From contig NZ_CM001514.1 in assembly GCF_000263715.2 (NCBI RefSeq), positions 4,095,674 to 4,159,673 on the forward strand: a stretch of 64,000 nucleotides of DNA. Direction: 5' to 3'. Below, piece by piece: positions 19,341 to 27,875 of the stretch; the stretch's first letter is position 1, and each line of letters begins with the position of its first letter. The stretch comes from Pseudomonas synxantha BG33R. GTDB taxonomy: Bacteria > Pseudomonadota > Gammaproteobacteria > Pseudomonadales > Pseudomonadaceae. The notes under the pieces were generated by a model that was given only the letters and a program-made list of their open reading frames with translations, was not told where the DNA came from and did not search any database. Both the position numbers and the translations under genes were made by a program.

Positions 19341-20672
19341 ATGAGCCGTCAACTCAAACTCGGCGCGTTCCTGATGGCCACCGGGCACCATGTGGCCGCC
19401 TGGCGCCACCCCGATGTACCGGCGAATGCCGGGCTGGATTTCGCCCACTACAAGCACTTGGCGCAGGTAGCAGAAGTGGCCAGGTTCGACGCGCTGTTCG
19501 TGGCCGACAGCATTGCCGCGGCCACCGGTGAGGTCGCCAGCCAGATGGCGCGCTCGGATCATTTCGAGCCGCTCACCCTGCTCTCGGCGCTCAGTGCGGT
19601 GACCGAGCATATCGGCCTGATCGCGACCGCCACCACCAGCTACAACGAGCCCTACCATGTGGCGCGCAAATTTGCTTCGCTGGATCACCTTTCCGGTGGC
19701 CGTGCAGGCTGGAACCTGGTGACCTCGGACAACGCCGCCGAGGCACTGAATTTCGGCCGCGACGCACACCTGGGTCATGCCGAACGCTACAGCCGCGCGC
19801 GGGAGTTTCACCAGGTGGTGACGGGGTTATGGGACAGCTGGGACGACGATGCTTTCGTGCGCGACAAGGCCAGCGGCCGCTATTACGAGCCAAGTAAACG
19901 CCATGTGCTGAACCATGTGGGCGAACACTTCCAGGTCAAAGGCCCCCTGAACGTGGCGCGCTCGCCCCAGGGCCAGCCGGTGATCGTGCAGGCCGGCTCT
20001 TCGCACACCGGCCGGGAACTGGCGGCACAGACTGCCGAGGTGGTGTTTACCGCGCAGACTTCGCTGGCCGACGCCCAAGCGTTTTACCGTGACCTCAAGG
20101 GGCGCCTGGGCCAATACGGGCGCGAGGCCGATTCGCTGAAAATCATGCCGGGCGTGTTCGTGGTGGTCGGGGAAACCGAAGCCTGCGCCCAGGCGAAATT
20201 TGAAAGATTCCAAGCATTGGTCGAACCCGAGGTAGGCGTGGCGTTGCTGGGGCGCATGTTGGGTAATTTCGACCTGTCCGGCTACCCGCTGGACGGGCCG
20301 CTGCCCGAGCTACCCTTGACCGACAGCGGTCAACGCAGCCGCCAGCAACTGCTGAGCGAACTGGCCCAGCGCGAACAGCTGACACTGGCGCAACTGGGCC
20401 AACGCATTGCCGGCGGACGCGGTCATTACAGCCTGATCGGCACGCCTGTGCAGATCGCCGATGAGCTGCAGCGCTGGTTCGAAGAAGGCGCGGCGGATGG
20501 CTTCAATATTCTGGTGCCGCACCTGCCGGGCGGGCTGGAGGATTTCGCCCGCCTGGTCGTTCCCGAGTTACAGCGGCGTGGCCTGTTTCGGCGCGAATAC
20601 AGCGGCACCACACTGCGAGAAAACCTCGGCCTGGCGCGCCCGGCCAACCGCTTCAAGGAGACCCGTGCATGA
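19341..20672 (+). CDS. FMN-dependent luciferase-like monooxygenase (NtaA/SnaA/DszA type)
   Basis: A 443-aa flavin-dependent two-component monooxygenase. It begins MSRQLKLGAFLMATGHHVAAWRHP (first 20 shown in part), with the family marks FDALFVADS, SYNEPYHVARKFASLDHLSGGRAGWN (core LDHLSGGR) and VQAGSSHTGRELAA. Members oxidise sulfur, nitrogen or sulfonate compounds with FMNH2 supplied by a separate reductase, which is not encoded here. It starts 1 base after the receptor stop and overlaps the binding-protein gene by 4 bases, so all three are one operon. The substrate is likely what the receptor and binding protein carry; desulfonation or C-S cleavage is an inference from the SsuA-like neighbour. 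Confidence 0.88.
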   Translation: MSRQLKLGAFLMATGHHVAAWRHPDVPANAGLDFAHYKHLAQVAEVARFDALFVADSIAAATGEVASQMARSDHFEPLTLLSALSAVTEHIGLIATATTSYNEPYHVARKFASLDHLSGGRAGWNLVTSDNAAEALNFGRDAHLGHAERYSRAREFHQVVTGLWDSWDDDAFVRDKASGRYYEPSKRHVLNHVGEHFQVKGPLNVARSPQGQPVIVQAGSSHTGRELAAQTAEVVFTAQTSLADAQAFYRDLKGRLGQYGREADSLKIMPGVFVVVGETEACAQAKFERFQALVEPEVGVALLGRMLGNFDLSGYPLDGPLPELPLTDSGQRSRQQLLSELAQREQLTLAQLGQRIAGGRGHYSLIGTPVQIADELQRWFEEGAADGFNILVPHLPGGLEDFARLVVPELQRRGLFRREYSGTTLRENLGLARPANRFKETRA

Positions 20673-21598
20673 AATTCCCCACCCTGCTGCTGGCCCTGCT
20701 GCTGACCCAGACCGCCTGGGCGGCCGATCCATCAACCTTGCGCATCGGCTACCAGAAAGGCTCCATCGCCCTGGTGCTCGCCAAGGAGCATGGCCTGCTG
20801 GAAAAACGCTTCCCACAAACCGAGGTGAAATGGATTGAATTCCCCGCCGGCCCGCAGATGCTTGAGGCGCTGAACGTCGGCGCACTGGACGTTGGCGCTA
20901 CCGGCGACATTCCGCCTCTTTTCGCCCAGGCTGCAGGTGCCGACCTGGTCTACATCGGCGCCGAACCGCCCAAGCCCAGCGCCGAAACGTTGCTGGTACG
21001 CAACGACAGCCCAGTGCATTCGGTGGCGGACCTGAAGGGCAAAAAGGTCGCCTTCCAGAAAGGCTCCAGCTCCCACAACCTGATCCTGCGCGCGCTGAAC
21101 AAAGCCGGCCTGAGCTACACGGACATCCAACCGGTGTACCTGCCACCGGCCGATGCACGTGCGGCATTCGAGCAAGGCAGCGTCGACGCCTGGGCGATCT
21201 GGGAACCTTACTCCTCCCTGGCCCTGAGCCAGAGCCCCAGCCATGTGCTGGTCGATGGCGAGGGCCTGGGGTTGTCGGGGCCGGTCTACACCGCACGGCG
21301 TGAATACGCCCGGGCCAATGGTGGGTTTATCCAGGACCTGCTGGGGGAGCTCACCCAGGCTGAAGCGCTGACCCGCAGCCAGCGCGAAGACAGCCTGAAG
21401 GTGCTCACCGCGTTTATGGGCCTGCCAAGCACGGTGATTGCCCGCTACATGGACAACCGCCCGCCGTCACCAGTGCTGCCGATTGACGACAGCATCATTG
21501 GCGCACAACAGGCCACGGCGGATCTGTTTTATCAGAACCGCTTGCTGCCCAAGACCATTGAGGTGCGCAAGGTGATATGGCGACCCGAAGCCCGTTGA
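20669..21598 (+). CDS. SsuA-type sulfonate ABC transporter substrate-binding protein
   Basis: Periplasmic binding protein, 309 aa. Signal peptide MKFPTLLLALLLTQTAWAA, then the SsuA/NMT1 core LRIGYQKGSIALVLAKEHG, a QMLEALNVGALDVGATGDIPP motif (ligand loop) and KVAFQKGSSSHNLILRAL. ATGA overlap with the monooxygenase. No permease or ATPase follows; the next gene is a convergent aquaporin. It would have to share an SsuBC-type transporter encoded elsewhere, or the binding protein acts otherwise. Confidence 0.88.
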   Translation: MKFPTLLLALLLTQTAWAADPSTLRIGYQKGSIALVLAKEHGLLEKRFPQTEVKWIEFPAGPQMLEALNVGALDVGATGDIPPLFAQAAGADLVYIGAEPPKPSAETLLVRNDSPVHSVADLKGKKVAFQKGSSSHNLILRALNKAGLSYTDIQPVYLPPADARAAFEQGSVDAWAIWEPYSSLALSQSPSHVLVDGEGLGLSGPVYTARREYARANGGFIQDLLGELTQAEALTRSQREDSLKVLTAFMGLPSTVIARYMDNRPPSPVLPIDDSIIGAQQATADLFYQNRLLPKTIEVRKVIWRPEAR

Positions 21599-21618
21599 GA
21601 TCTGAAGTGTGAAACTGT

Positions 21619-22311
21619 CTACGGTTTCGTCGCCAACACCAAACGGTGCACGAGGCCGCCAAACAGCCCACCCAGCAAAGGCACCACCCAGAACACCCAC
21701 AACTGAGCCATCGCCCAATCGCCCTGGAACAACGCCACACCAGTACTGCGCGCCGGGTTAACCGATGTATTGCTCACGGGAATACTGATCAGGTGAATCA
21801 AGACCAGGGCAAAACCGATGGCCAGCGGCGCAAAACCGGCCGACGCCTTTTTGTCGGTGACGCCCAGGATGATCAACAGGAAAAACGCCGTGAGTACAAA
21901 CTCGGTGACCACTACCGAAAGCAGCGAGAAGCCCCCGGGCGAATGCTCGCCATAACCATTGGTGGCAAACCCCGCAGTCACATCGAACCCGGCCTTGCCG
22001 CTGGCGATCAGGTACAGCACGCCAGCCGCCGCAATCGCGCCCAGAACCTGAGTGAGGATGTAGGGCACCACATCCTTGCCGTCAATACGCCCAGCGGCGA
22101 GCAAACCCAAGGTGACCGCCGGATTGAAATGCCCACCCGAAATATGCCCGGCCGCGTAGGCCATGGTTAATACCGTCAAGCCAAATGCCAATGCCACACC
22201 GGCAAAACCAATGCCCAACTCAGGGAATGCGGCCGCCAACACGGCACTGCCGCAACCGCCCAGTACCAGCCAGAACGTGCCGAAGAACTCGGCGGCGAGA
22301 CGTTTTGTCAT
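21619..22311 (-). CDS. aqpZ: Aquaporin Z
   Basis: Inner-membrane water channel, 230 aa, with six membrane segments and both NPA boxes: HFNPAVTLG (Asn 63) and SVNPARSTG (Asn 185). The Arg after the second NPA belongs to the selectivity filter. [13 protein letters not shown] and the His in the ISGGH stretch match AqpZ rather than glycerol facilitators. ATG 22311 has AAGGAG 10 bases upstream. It converges with the binding-protein gene with a 20-base gap. Confidence 0.95.
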   Translation of the reverse strand: MTKRLAAEFFGTFWLVLGGCGSAVLAAAFPELGIGFAGVALAFGLTVLTMAYAAGHISGGHFNPAVTLGLLAAGRIDGKDVVPYILTQVLGAIAAAGVLYLIASGKAGFDVTAGFATNGYGEHSPGGFSLLSVVVTEFVLTAFFLLIILGVTDKKASAGFAPLAIGFALVLIHLISIPVSNTSVNPARSTGVALFQGDWAMAQLWVFWVVPLLGGLFGGLVHRLVLATKP

Positions 22312-22631
22312 CAGGAAACTCCTTGAAGTCAGGTCAAAAAGTTGGAGCCTAACAACAGGGTACGGGCATTGGATGTGGGAAATTTCCTTAGCGCATGTCA
22401 CCTATGAACACACGGCAACAACGCCCTCTCCCAGGCACTTGCTCATGCGGTTTCCAGTGCCGCTCGTGCCCTCTTCACAGACCAGAATGAACAGGTGCAA
22501 GGACAAATGATCCGAGTGCTGCATAACGCCCCCCTTAGTTGCAATGTGACCCGACACGAACGCTGCTCTTGGTCTTCAATCTCTTCGAGGCTTTGCTCTC
22601 GGACACCGATCGTTTCGCGGCGCCCCCGCCA
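22312..22631. other. Intergenic region without recognised gene
   Basis: About 320 bases between the aqpZ start and the end of the Lrp-type gene. It must contain the aqpZ promoter. I see no credible gene, tRNA or strong terminator; short frames here lack ribosome-binding sites. Confidence 0.5.
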
Positions 22632-23132
22632 TTACCCCTTGCTCAATTTAGGTATGGCGATGCGACTACCGGCTTTGATTTCGCGCAAAGCCAGGCTCGA
22701 CTGAATAGACGCGATACCCACCTGCTGCCTCAGCACTTGCTCGATAAAGTCGCTATAGCTATCAAGATCTTCTGCCAACACCTGGAGCACGTAGTCGGCG
22801 TCGCCGGTGATCTTGTGGCAGGCCAATACCTCTGGCAATTGCGCAATCACTGCCTCGAAGACGTCCGGAGCGTGATCGGCGTGGGTAGAAAAGCGGATGT
22901 GCACGAATGCCATGATATCCAGCCCCAACATTCTTCGATCAAGGGTTGCCTGATAACCCTTTATCACCCCCGCCTCCTCCATTCTCTTGCGCCGTCGCCA
23001 GCAAGGCGTGAGGCTCAACGAAAGCCGCTCACTGAGCTCGGCGTTGGAAATGCTCGCGTCCTCCTGCAATAACTCAAGAATTGCCAGATCGGTCTCATCG
23101 AGGCTAATGCGCCTGGATATATTTTTCTTCAT
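22632..23132 (-). CDS. Lrp/AsnC-family transcriptional regulator
   Basis: DNA-binding regulator of 166 aa: N-terminal helix-turn-helix (LDETDLAILELLQEDASISN start; AELSERLSLSLTPCWRRRKRME) and C-terminal RAM ligand domain (VLACHKITGDADYVLQVLAEDLDSY). It is divergent from the deacetylase-permease group, with a 119-base AT-rich gap, so it is the likely regulator of those genes, responding to an amino acid or amine. Confidence 0.92.
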   Translation of the reverse strand: MKKNISRRISLDETDLAILELLQEDASISNAELSERLSLSLTPCWRRRKRMEEAGVIKGYQATLDRRMLGLDIMAFVHIRFSTHADHAPDVFEAVIAQLPEVLACHKITGDADYVLQVLAEDLDSYSDFIEQVLRQQVGIASIQSSLALREIKAGSRIAIPKLSKG

Positions 23133-23251
23133 TACGCCGTTTCCGAGTTAAATCGCCCGATAAATATTAAAAATCACAAAAACAAAGCAAAGAACTCGCG
23201 CCATGACCAGAACAAAATACTTTCACCAGCTCACATTAACGGATGCGCAGA

Positions 23252-24286
23252 ATGTTTACAGTTTTCAGTGATTCCCACCGTCTGCACCATGGCACAGAAT
23301 TAAAGGATGGCGTGCTCAAGCCGTCATTCGAGCAGCCCAGTCGGGCGGACACCGTTCACAACCGTGTCAAGCAAGTAGGCCTTGGCCAGATAGTCGAACC
23401 ACGCGTGTTTGACCGGTCCTGCTACGTCAACGCGCACAGCGAGCGCTACGTGAGCTTCCTGGAAAGCGCCTGGTCAGAATGGTGCGCGACAGGACGCACT
23501 CATGATGCCTTGCCACTGGTATGGCCTGTACGCGATTTGGCCAACGACCAGGTGCCAACGTTTATTGACGGCAAACTCGGCTTTTATGCAATGGATGCCG
23601 GCTCACCCATCACCGCCACCACCTGGCAGGCGGTCAAGACCAGTGCCGATATCGCACTGACAGGTCTGGCACTTATCGATGAAGGCCACGGCAGTGCCTT
23701 TGCCCTTTGCCGTCCGCCGGGCCATCACGCGGCGCGTGAATACATGGGGGGTTACTGCTATCTCAACAATGCGGCCATTGCCGCACAGCAGGCGATCACC
23801 CAGGGCGCCAAACGTGCCGCGGTACTCGATGTCGACTTTCATCACGGCAACGGCACCCAGAACATTTTTTTCCAGCGCAATGACGTCATGTTCGTCTCGC
23901 TGCACGGCGAGCCAAGCGTGTCCTATCCGTACTACTCAGGGTTCAGCGGTGAGGTCGGCGCCGGCCCTGGCGAAGGGTTCAACCTCAATTACCCGCTGCC
24001 GAAAAACACCGCCTGGGAAAGCTACCGCGACGCCCTGCTTCACGCCTGCAAGAAACTTCAGCAATTCGCGCCAGAAGTATTGGTGATCTCATTGGGCGTC
24101 GACACCTTCAAGGACGACCCCATCAGTCATTTCCTGTTGGAAAGCGAGGATTTCATCGGGATTGGCGAGCTGATAGCAAGCGTTAGTTGCCCCACCCTCT
24201 TCGTGATGGAAGGCGGCTATATGGTCGATGAAATCGGAATCAATGCGGTGAACGTACTGCATGGCTTTGAGAGCAAACGCGCCTGA
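23252..24286 (+). CDS. Acetylpolyamine aminohydrolase / histone-deacetylase family protein
   Basis: Zinc-dependent amidohydrolase of 344 aa in the HDAC superfamily. Seen: MFTVFSDSHRLHHG, RPPGHHAAREYMGGYCYLNN with the catalytic His pair, DVDFHHGNGTQNIF with the zinc Asp and His, and SLGVDTFKDDP with the second zinc Asp region. Family members deacetylate acetylpolyamines in amine catabolism. ATG 23252 was preferred to 23243 because it gives the usual N-terminus. It lies upstream of a small orphan gene and an amino-acid permease, and is divergent from an Lrp regulator, which suggests amine or amino-acid use. Confidence 0.9.
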   Translation: MFTVFSDSHRLHHGTELKDGVLKPSFEQPSRADTVHNRVKQVGLGQIVEPRVFDRSCYVNAHSERYVSFLESAWSEWCATGRTHDALPLVWPVRDLANDQVPTFIDGKLGFYAMDAGSPITATTWQAVKTSADIALTGLALIDEGHGSAFALCRPPGHHAAREYMGGYCYLNNAAIAAQQAITQGAKRAAVLDVDFHHGNGTQNIFFQRNDVMFVSLHGEPSVSYPYYSGFSGEVGAGPGEGFNLNYPLPKNTAWESYRDALLHACKKLQQFAPEVLVISLGVDTFKDDPISHFLLESEDFIGIGELIASVSCPTLFVMEGGYMVDEIGINAVNVLHGFESKRA

Positions 24287-24331
24287 CCCCCTGCTCTACA
24301 ACGTTTATCGGACGGATTGGAGAATAAGAAA

Positions 24332-24571
24332 ATGACGCTCGATTCCGTGGGCTTTGCCCTGGAGGATTTCTCGTCGCTTCGCTACCTGCATGCGATGGCG
24401 CACAAACATCAAGTCGGCCGACACATCCACTTGGAGTCAACACCTGAAAATATAAAAAACCTGTTCCAGATGCTTGATCAGCAACCGACCAAAGCCGCCC
24501 ATATGCGCACGGCCAGTTCACCTGTAAGTGACGCCACAGGCACGTGCATGGGGCCGTCACTGCCCAGATAA
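24332..24571 (+). CDS. Small hypothetical protein
   Basis: A 79-aa frame from ATG 24332 with GGAG 9 bases upstream. Not recognised. The sequence begins MTLDSVGFALEDFSSLRYLH and has a His-rich middle (MAHKHQVGRHIHLE); no signal peptide or membrane segment. It sits 45 bases after the deacetylase and 94 before the permease, on the same strand, so it may be a component of that operon. The C-terminal third is low in recognisable pattern and the gene is only moderately supported. Confidence 0.45.
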   Translation: MTLDSVGFALEDFSSLRYLHAMAHKHQVGRHIHLESTPENIKNLFQMLDQQPTKAAHMRTASSPVSDATGTCMGPSLPR

Positions 24572-24665
24572 ACCAATACCGTCACCCGCCATTGCATCCT
24601 GACAGTGGCGCTGGATACCCACTTTTCTGCCAAAACTCAAAAACATAAGATCAAGAGGTTTTGAA

Positions 24666-26081
24666 ATGAAATCGAATTCATCAGAGCGGGTTGAACAACC
24701 TGCACTGCAGCGCACGCTCAGCAATCGCCACATCCAGTTAATGGCCATGGGCGGCGCTATTGGTACAGGTTTGTTCATGGGCTCAGGAAAGATCATCGCC
24801 CTGTCGGGCACCTCGATCATCCTCATCTACATGATCATTGGCCTGTTCGTATACTTCGTCATGCGTGCCATGGGCGAAATGCTGCTTTCCAACTTGAACT
24901 TCAAGACCTTTGCGGATTTTGCCGGTGCCTACCTGGGCCCTCGCGCCGCATTTTTTCTCGGCTGGTCGTATTGGCTGAGCTGGAGCGTCGCAGTGATCGG
25001 CGATGCCGTTGTCGTCGGAGGTTTTTTCCAATACTGGTTTCCCAATCTGCCTGCCTGGATACCCGCTATCGGGATGCTGGCGACACTGTTTGCCTTGAAC
25101 GTGCTGACGGTCAGGCTTTTCGGTGAAGTCGAATTCTGGTTCGCGATCATCAAGATCATCGCCGTCGTGACGCTTATTGGGGTCAGCATCGTGCTGATTA
25201 CCAGCTCGTTCGTATCCCCCAATGGCGTTACCGCGTCCCTGAGCCATCTAGTGGATAAGCAGGCTGCATTCCCTAACGGTTTACTTGGTTTTTTTGCCGG
25301 TTTTCAGATGGCGATATTCTCATTTGCCGGCACCGAGCTGATCGGCACCGCTGCGGCAGAAACCCGGGCTCCGGAGAGGACCTTACCCAAGGCAATCAAC
25401 TCGATTCCGGTGCGAATCATCCTGTTCTACGTACTAGCATTGGGCTGTATTATTGCCGTGACGTCCTGGCAACAGGTGTCACCTGTAAAAAGTCCTTTTG
25501 TCGAACTTTTCCTCGTCGCTGGCTTTCCCGCAGCTGCCGGCATCGTTAACTTCGTGGTCCTTACATCCGCCGCTTCATCGGCCAACAGTGGCGTCTTCTC
25601 CTCCAGCCGTATGCTGTTCGGGCTGGCGAATCAGGACAACGCTCCGGGTATTTTTCGGCGACTATCGAGTAACAGCGTGCCTCTGCTGAGCCTGGCCTTC
25701 ACCACGCTGTTGATGCTGGTGGGTGTACTCGTGCTGTTCATCGTTCCGGAAGTCATGACGGCCTTCACCATCGTTTCCACTGTGTCCGCGATTCTGGTGA
25801 TCTTCACGTGGTCGACCATCCTCGCGTCCTACATTGCCTATCGCAAAAAGCGTCCTGAGCTTCACGCAAAATCTGCTTACAAGATGCCAGGCGGCGTGCC
25901 AATGGCATGGCTTTCACTGGCTTTTATGGGCTTCGTTCTGTGCCTGCTGGCATTGAGACCTGATACCCGCGTTGCCTTGATGGTCATGCCGGGATGGTTC
26001 ATATGGCTGGCTGTTGCTTATCAGCTAACGCACAGCAGGAAGCCAAAAACCGCGGTGGAATCGGCAAGTCAATTCGGTTGA
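24666..26081 (+). CDS. Amino-acid permease (APC superfamily, CycA-like)
   Basis: Inner-membrane amino-acid/proton symporter, 471 aa, about 12 membrane segments. The N-terminal signature LMAMGGAIGTGLFMGSGK and the GTELIGTAAAETRAPERTLPKAI (core) belong to the AAT family; FADFAGAYLGPRAAFFLGW is like D-serine/D-alanine/glycine permeases. Substrate not certain; linkage to an acetylpolyamine deacetylase and an Lrp regulator could point to an amine-derived amino acid. It follows the small orphan gene, same strand. Confidence 0.88.
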   Translation: MKSNSSERVEQPALQRTLSNRHIQLMAMGGAIGTGLFMGSGKIIALSGTSIILIYMIIGLFVYFVMRAMGEMLLSNLNFKTFADFAGAYLGPRAAFFLGWSYWLSWSVAVIGDAVVVGGFFQYWFPNLPAWIPAIGMLATLFALNVLTVRLFGEVEFWFAIIKIIAVVTLIGVSIVLITSSFVSPNGVTASLSHLVDKQAAFPNGLLGFFAGFQMAIFSFAGTELIGTAAAETRAPERTLPKAINSIPVRIILFYVLALGCIIAVTSWQQVSPVKSPFVELFLVAGFPAAAGIVNFVVLTSAASSANSGVFSSSRMLFGLANQDNAPGIFRRLSSNSVPLLSLAFTTLLMLVGVLVLFIVPEVMTAFTIVSTVSAILVIFTWSTILASYIAYRKKRPELHAKSAYKMPGGVPMAWLSLAFMGFVLCLLALRPDTRVALMVMPGWFIWLAVAYQLTHSRKPKTAVESASQFG

Positions 26082-26241
26082 GCTGCTCTAACGAGGCGTG
26101 TGCGCCAAGCCTTCGGTTCAATTGCCTAATTTTAAAAATAACCAAAAAGAATTAATAAATACAAAAACAGTATTTATAGTTATAAAAATATCCGAGTACT
26201 CTCAGTTCATCCCGTCATTCATCACCACAGTGAAGTGCCCC

Positions 26242-26403
26242 ATGAATCCGACAGCCACCGTCATCGACTTCGCCCCCTACCGCAAACGCAAACAGGCTCA
26301 GCAACGGGCGCGGGCCATGTGGGAAATGTACGCACGCAGTGCAGGTTTGCAGGCCGCTCAGTGGGTGCAAGCTGCTACGACCAGCGAGACGCGTCACGCG
26401 TGA
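26242..26403 (+). CDS. Small basic protein upstream of an XRE-cupin regulator
   Basis: A 53-aa frame starting MNPTATVIDFAPYRKRKQAQ, basic and helical, with no signal. The last four bases overlap the GTG start of the next gene (GTGA), which suggests they are translated together. Small proteins with the IDFAPYRKR pattern are familiar to me from fluorescent pseudomonads but have no function I know. The open frame reaches back to 26098, AT-rich and without a site for ribosomes there. Confidence 0.5.
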   Translation: MNPTATVIDFAPYRKRKQAQQRARAMWEMYARSAGLQAAQWVQAATTSETRHA

Positions 26404-27047
26404 ATGCGCAAGAACCCTCGCGTTTTCTGGCAAGCGCCGACGAACCCGTGCTGAATTTGAACAACCTGGAACCGCTGGAAGAAGACCCTATCTGCGAACG
26501 CGTCGCACAGAACCTGCAACGCCTGCGGGGCAAGCGTCATCTTTCCCTTGACGCCCTGGCCAGGCAGTGTGGTGTGAGCCGGGCAATGCTGGCGCAGATC
26601 GAGTCCGGGCGCAGCGTGCCGTCCATCAAGGTGCTGTGCAAAATCGCCAAGGGTTTGAAGGTGTCGGTGGCCGCCTTTCTGGAACATCGGGCCTTCGAAG
26701 GGGTGGCGGTGCTGTCGGTCAGCCAGAGCAAACGCCTGGTCAGTGCCAGCGGCGCCTTTGTCAGCCGCGCGCTGTTTCCGTTCGACGTGGCGCGCCAATC
26801 GGAGTTTTACGAACTGCGCCTGAGCCCGCTGGGAGAGGATCAGTCCGAAGGGCATGGCCCGGGCGTGCAGGAAAACCTAGTGGTGGCTCAGGGTGTACTG
26901 GAGATCAGCGTCAACGACGAGCGCTACCTGCTCTCCACCGGCGATTCAATCCTGTTCTATGCGGACCAGCCCCACCGCTACCGCAACCCGGCCGACAGTG
27001 AGGCGGTGGCGTATCTTGTGGTGACTTACCCGGAACGCCTGGACTGA
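26400..27047 (+). CDS. XRE-family regulator with cupin domain
   Basis: Regulator of 215 aa with a GTG start. Helix-turn-helix at about residues 35-90 (LSLDALARQCGVSRAMLAQIESGR) and a C-terminal cupin domain (VAQGVLEISVNDERYLLSTGDSILF; HRYRNPADSEAVAYLVV) that would bind a small ligand. Such proteins often control amine or amino-acid catabolism (PuuR-type). It is followed by a strong terminator at 27060-27096. GTG was chosen for the overlap with the small gene before it. Confidence 0.88.
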   Translation: MNAQEPSRFLASADEPVLNLNNLEPLEEDPICERVAQNLQRLRGKRHLSLDALARQCGVSRAMLAQIESGRSVPSIKVLCKIAKGLKVSVAAFLEHRAFEGVAVLSVSQSKRLVSASGAFVSRALFPFDVARQSEFYELRLSPLGEDQSEGHGPGVQENLVVAQGVLEISVNDERYLLSTGDSILFYADQPHRYRNPADSEAVAYLVVTYPERLD

Positions 27048-27059
27048 AAAACAGACATT

Positions 27060-27096
27060 AAAAAGCCCGGCAGGGTTAACCCTGCCGGGCTTTTTA
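27060..27096. terminator. Bidirectional rho-independent terminator
   Basis: A near-perfect hairpin, agcccggcaggg-ttaa-ccctgccgggct, flanked by A-run and T-run, so it works on both strands. It ends the XRE-cupin gene and the convergent methionine-rich gene. Confidence 0.9.
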
Positions 27097-27113
27097 ATAC
27101 CTGATGCCAAGGA

Positions 27114-27617
27114 TCAGCAGGTGCAGCACATCAGCGGCATGCCATTGCAGCTCATCATCATCGGCATACTGCAGTCGTTCATCATTTTCATCATCAGGGC
27201 GCAGCAGCTTTTCATCATGTCCATGTTCATGCCTGCCATCGGCATGATTTTGCACATCATGCAGTCATCCATCATGGTGCATTCCATTACGCACTTCATC
27301 AATGGCATCGGCATGCCCATCATCGGCATTGGCATCATCATGTTCATCATCGGCATAGCCATGCTCGCCGTGGACATGCACATCATGGTCATGTTGCCGC
27401 AATGCATCATCATCGGCATGCCGCAGTTCATCATCATCATCTGCATCATTTCCGCGCTGTTCTTGAACATCGCCATGTCCATGCCAGCGGCCGGCATCAT
27501 CTTGCACATCATGCCATCGTCCATCATGTCGCAGGTCATGGTCGCCATCATCATCGGCATGCCCATCATCGGCATGTTGGTGTTCATTGGCATTTGCATC
27601 TGCATGGCGTTCATCAT
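27114..27617 (-). CDS. Methionine- and cysteine-rich protein with internal duplication
   Basis: A 167-aa protein of which, by my count, 71 residues are Met and 16 are Cys. ATG 27617 has GGGGAG seven bases upstream; the frame ends just before a bidirectional terminator. Repeated motifs: MPMMGMP, MMDD(G/C)MMCK, CGMPMMM-like blocks. Residues about 31-71 (MMDDGMMCKMMPAAGMDMAM start) and 115-155 (MMDDCMMCKIMPMAGMNMDM start) are copies of one module. No signal peptide or membrane segment is evident, so it would be cytoplasmic. Clusters of Met thioethers with Cys thiols are typical ligands for Cu(I)/Ag(I), and Met-rich proteins may also absorb oxidants; either is inference. The opposite strand is also open because cat repeats give isoleucine-rich frames, but it lacks a ribosome site. 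Confidence 0.75.
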   Translation of the reverse strand: MMNAMQMQMPMNTNMPMMGMPMMMATMTCDMMDDGMMCKMMPAAGMDMAMFKNSAEMMQMMMMNCGMPMMMHCGNMTMMCMSTASMAMPMMNMMMPMPMMGMPMPLMKCVMECTMMDDCMMCKIMPMAGMNMDMMKSCCALMMKMMNDCSMPMMMSCNGMPLMCCTC

Positions 27618-27875
27618 GGTGTTGCTCCCCAGAGGATTTGAGAGTTGGACGAAGCTGATGGCGTGGATTCTAAGCATTGGCGGATGGCCGGCAAGAGGGT
27701 AATCCAGCAACAAAAATGGACGTCAGAGCCAGATTAATGAAGTACCAGGGGGAGTTTCTACTGTTATTGCAGCCGTTTAATTGCCATTGCAGATTTATTT
27801 AAAATCATCGCGCTGATTAATCGGCTTTGGATATGCAACTCAAATCTTTTTACATAACTGAAAGAAATAAACGGT

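Noticed and set aside
27121..27702. 193-aa plus-strand frame rich in Ile and Met opposite the Met-rich gene
   Set aside because: It is the complement of ATG repeats (cat read as His/Ile frames), lacks a ribosome site and a plausible N-terminus; the minus strand has GGGGAG and a terminator.
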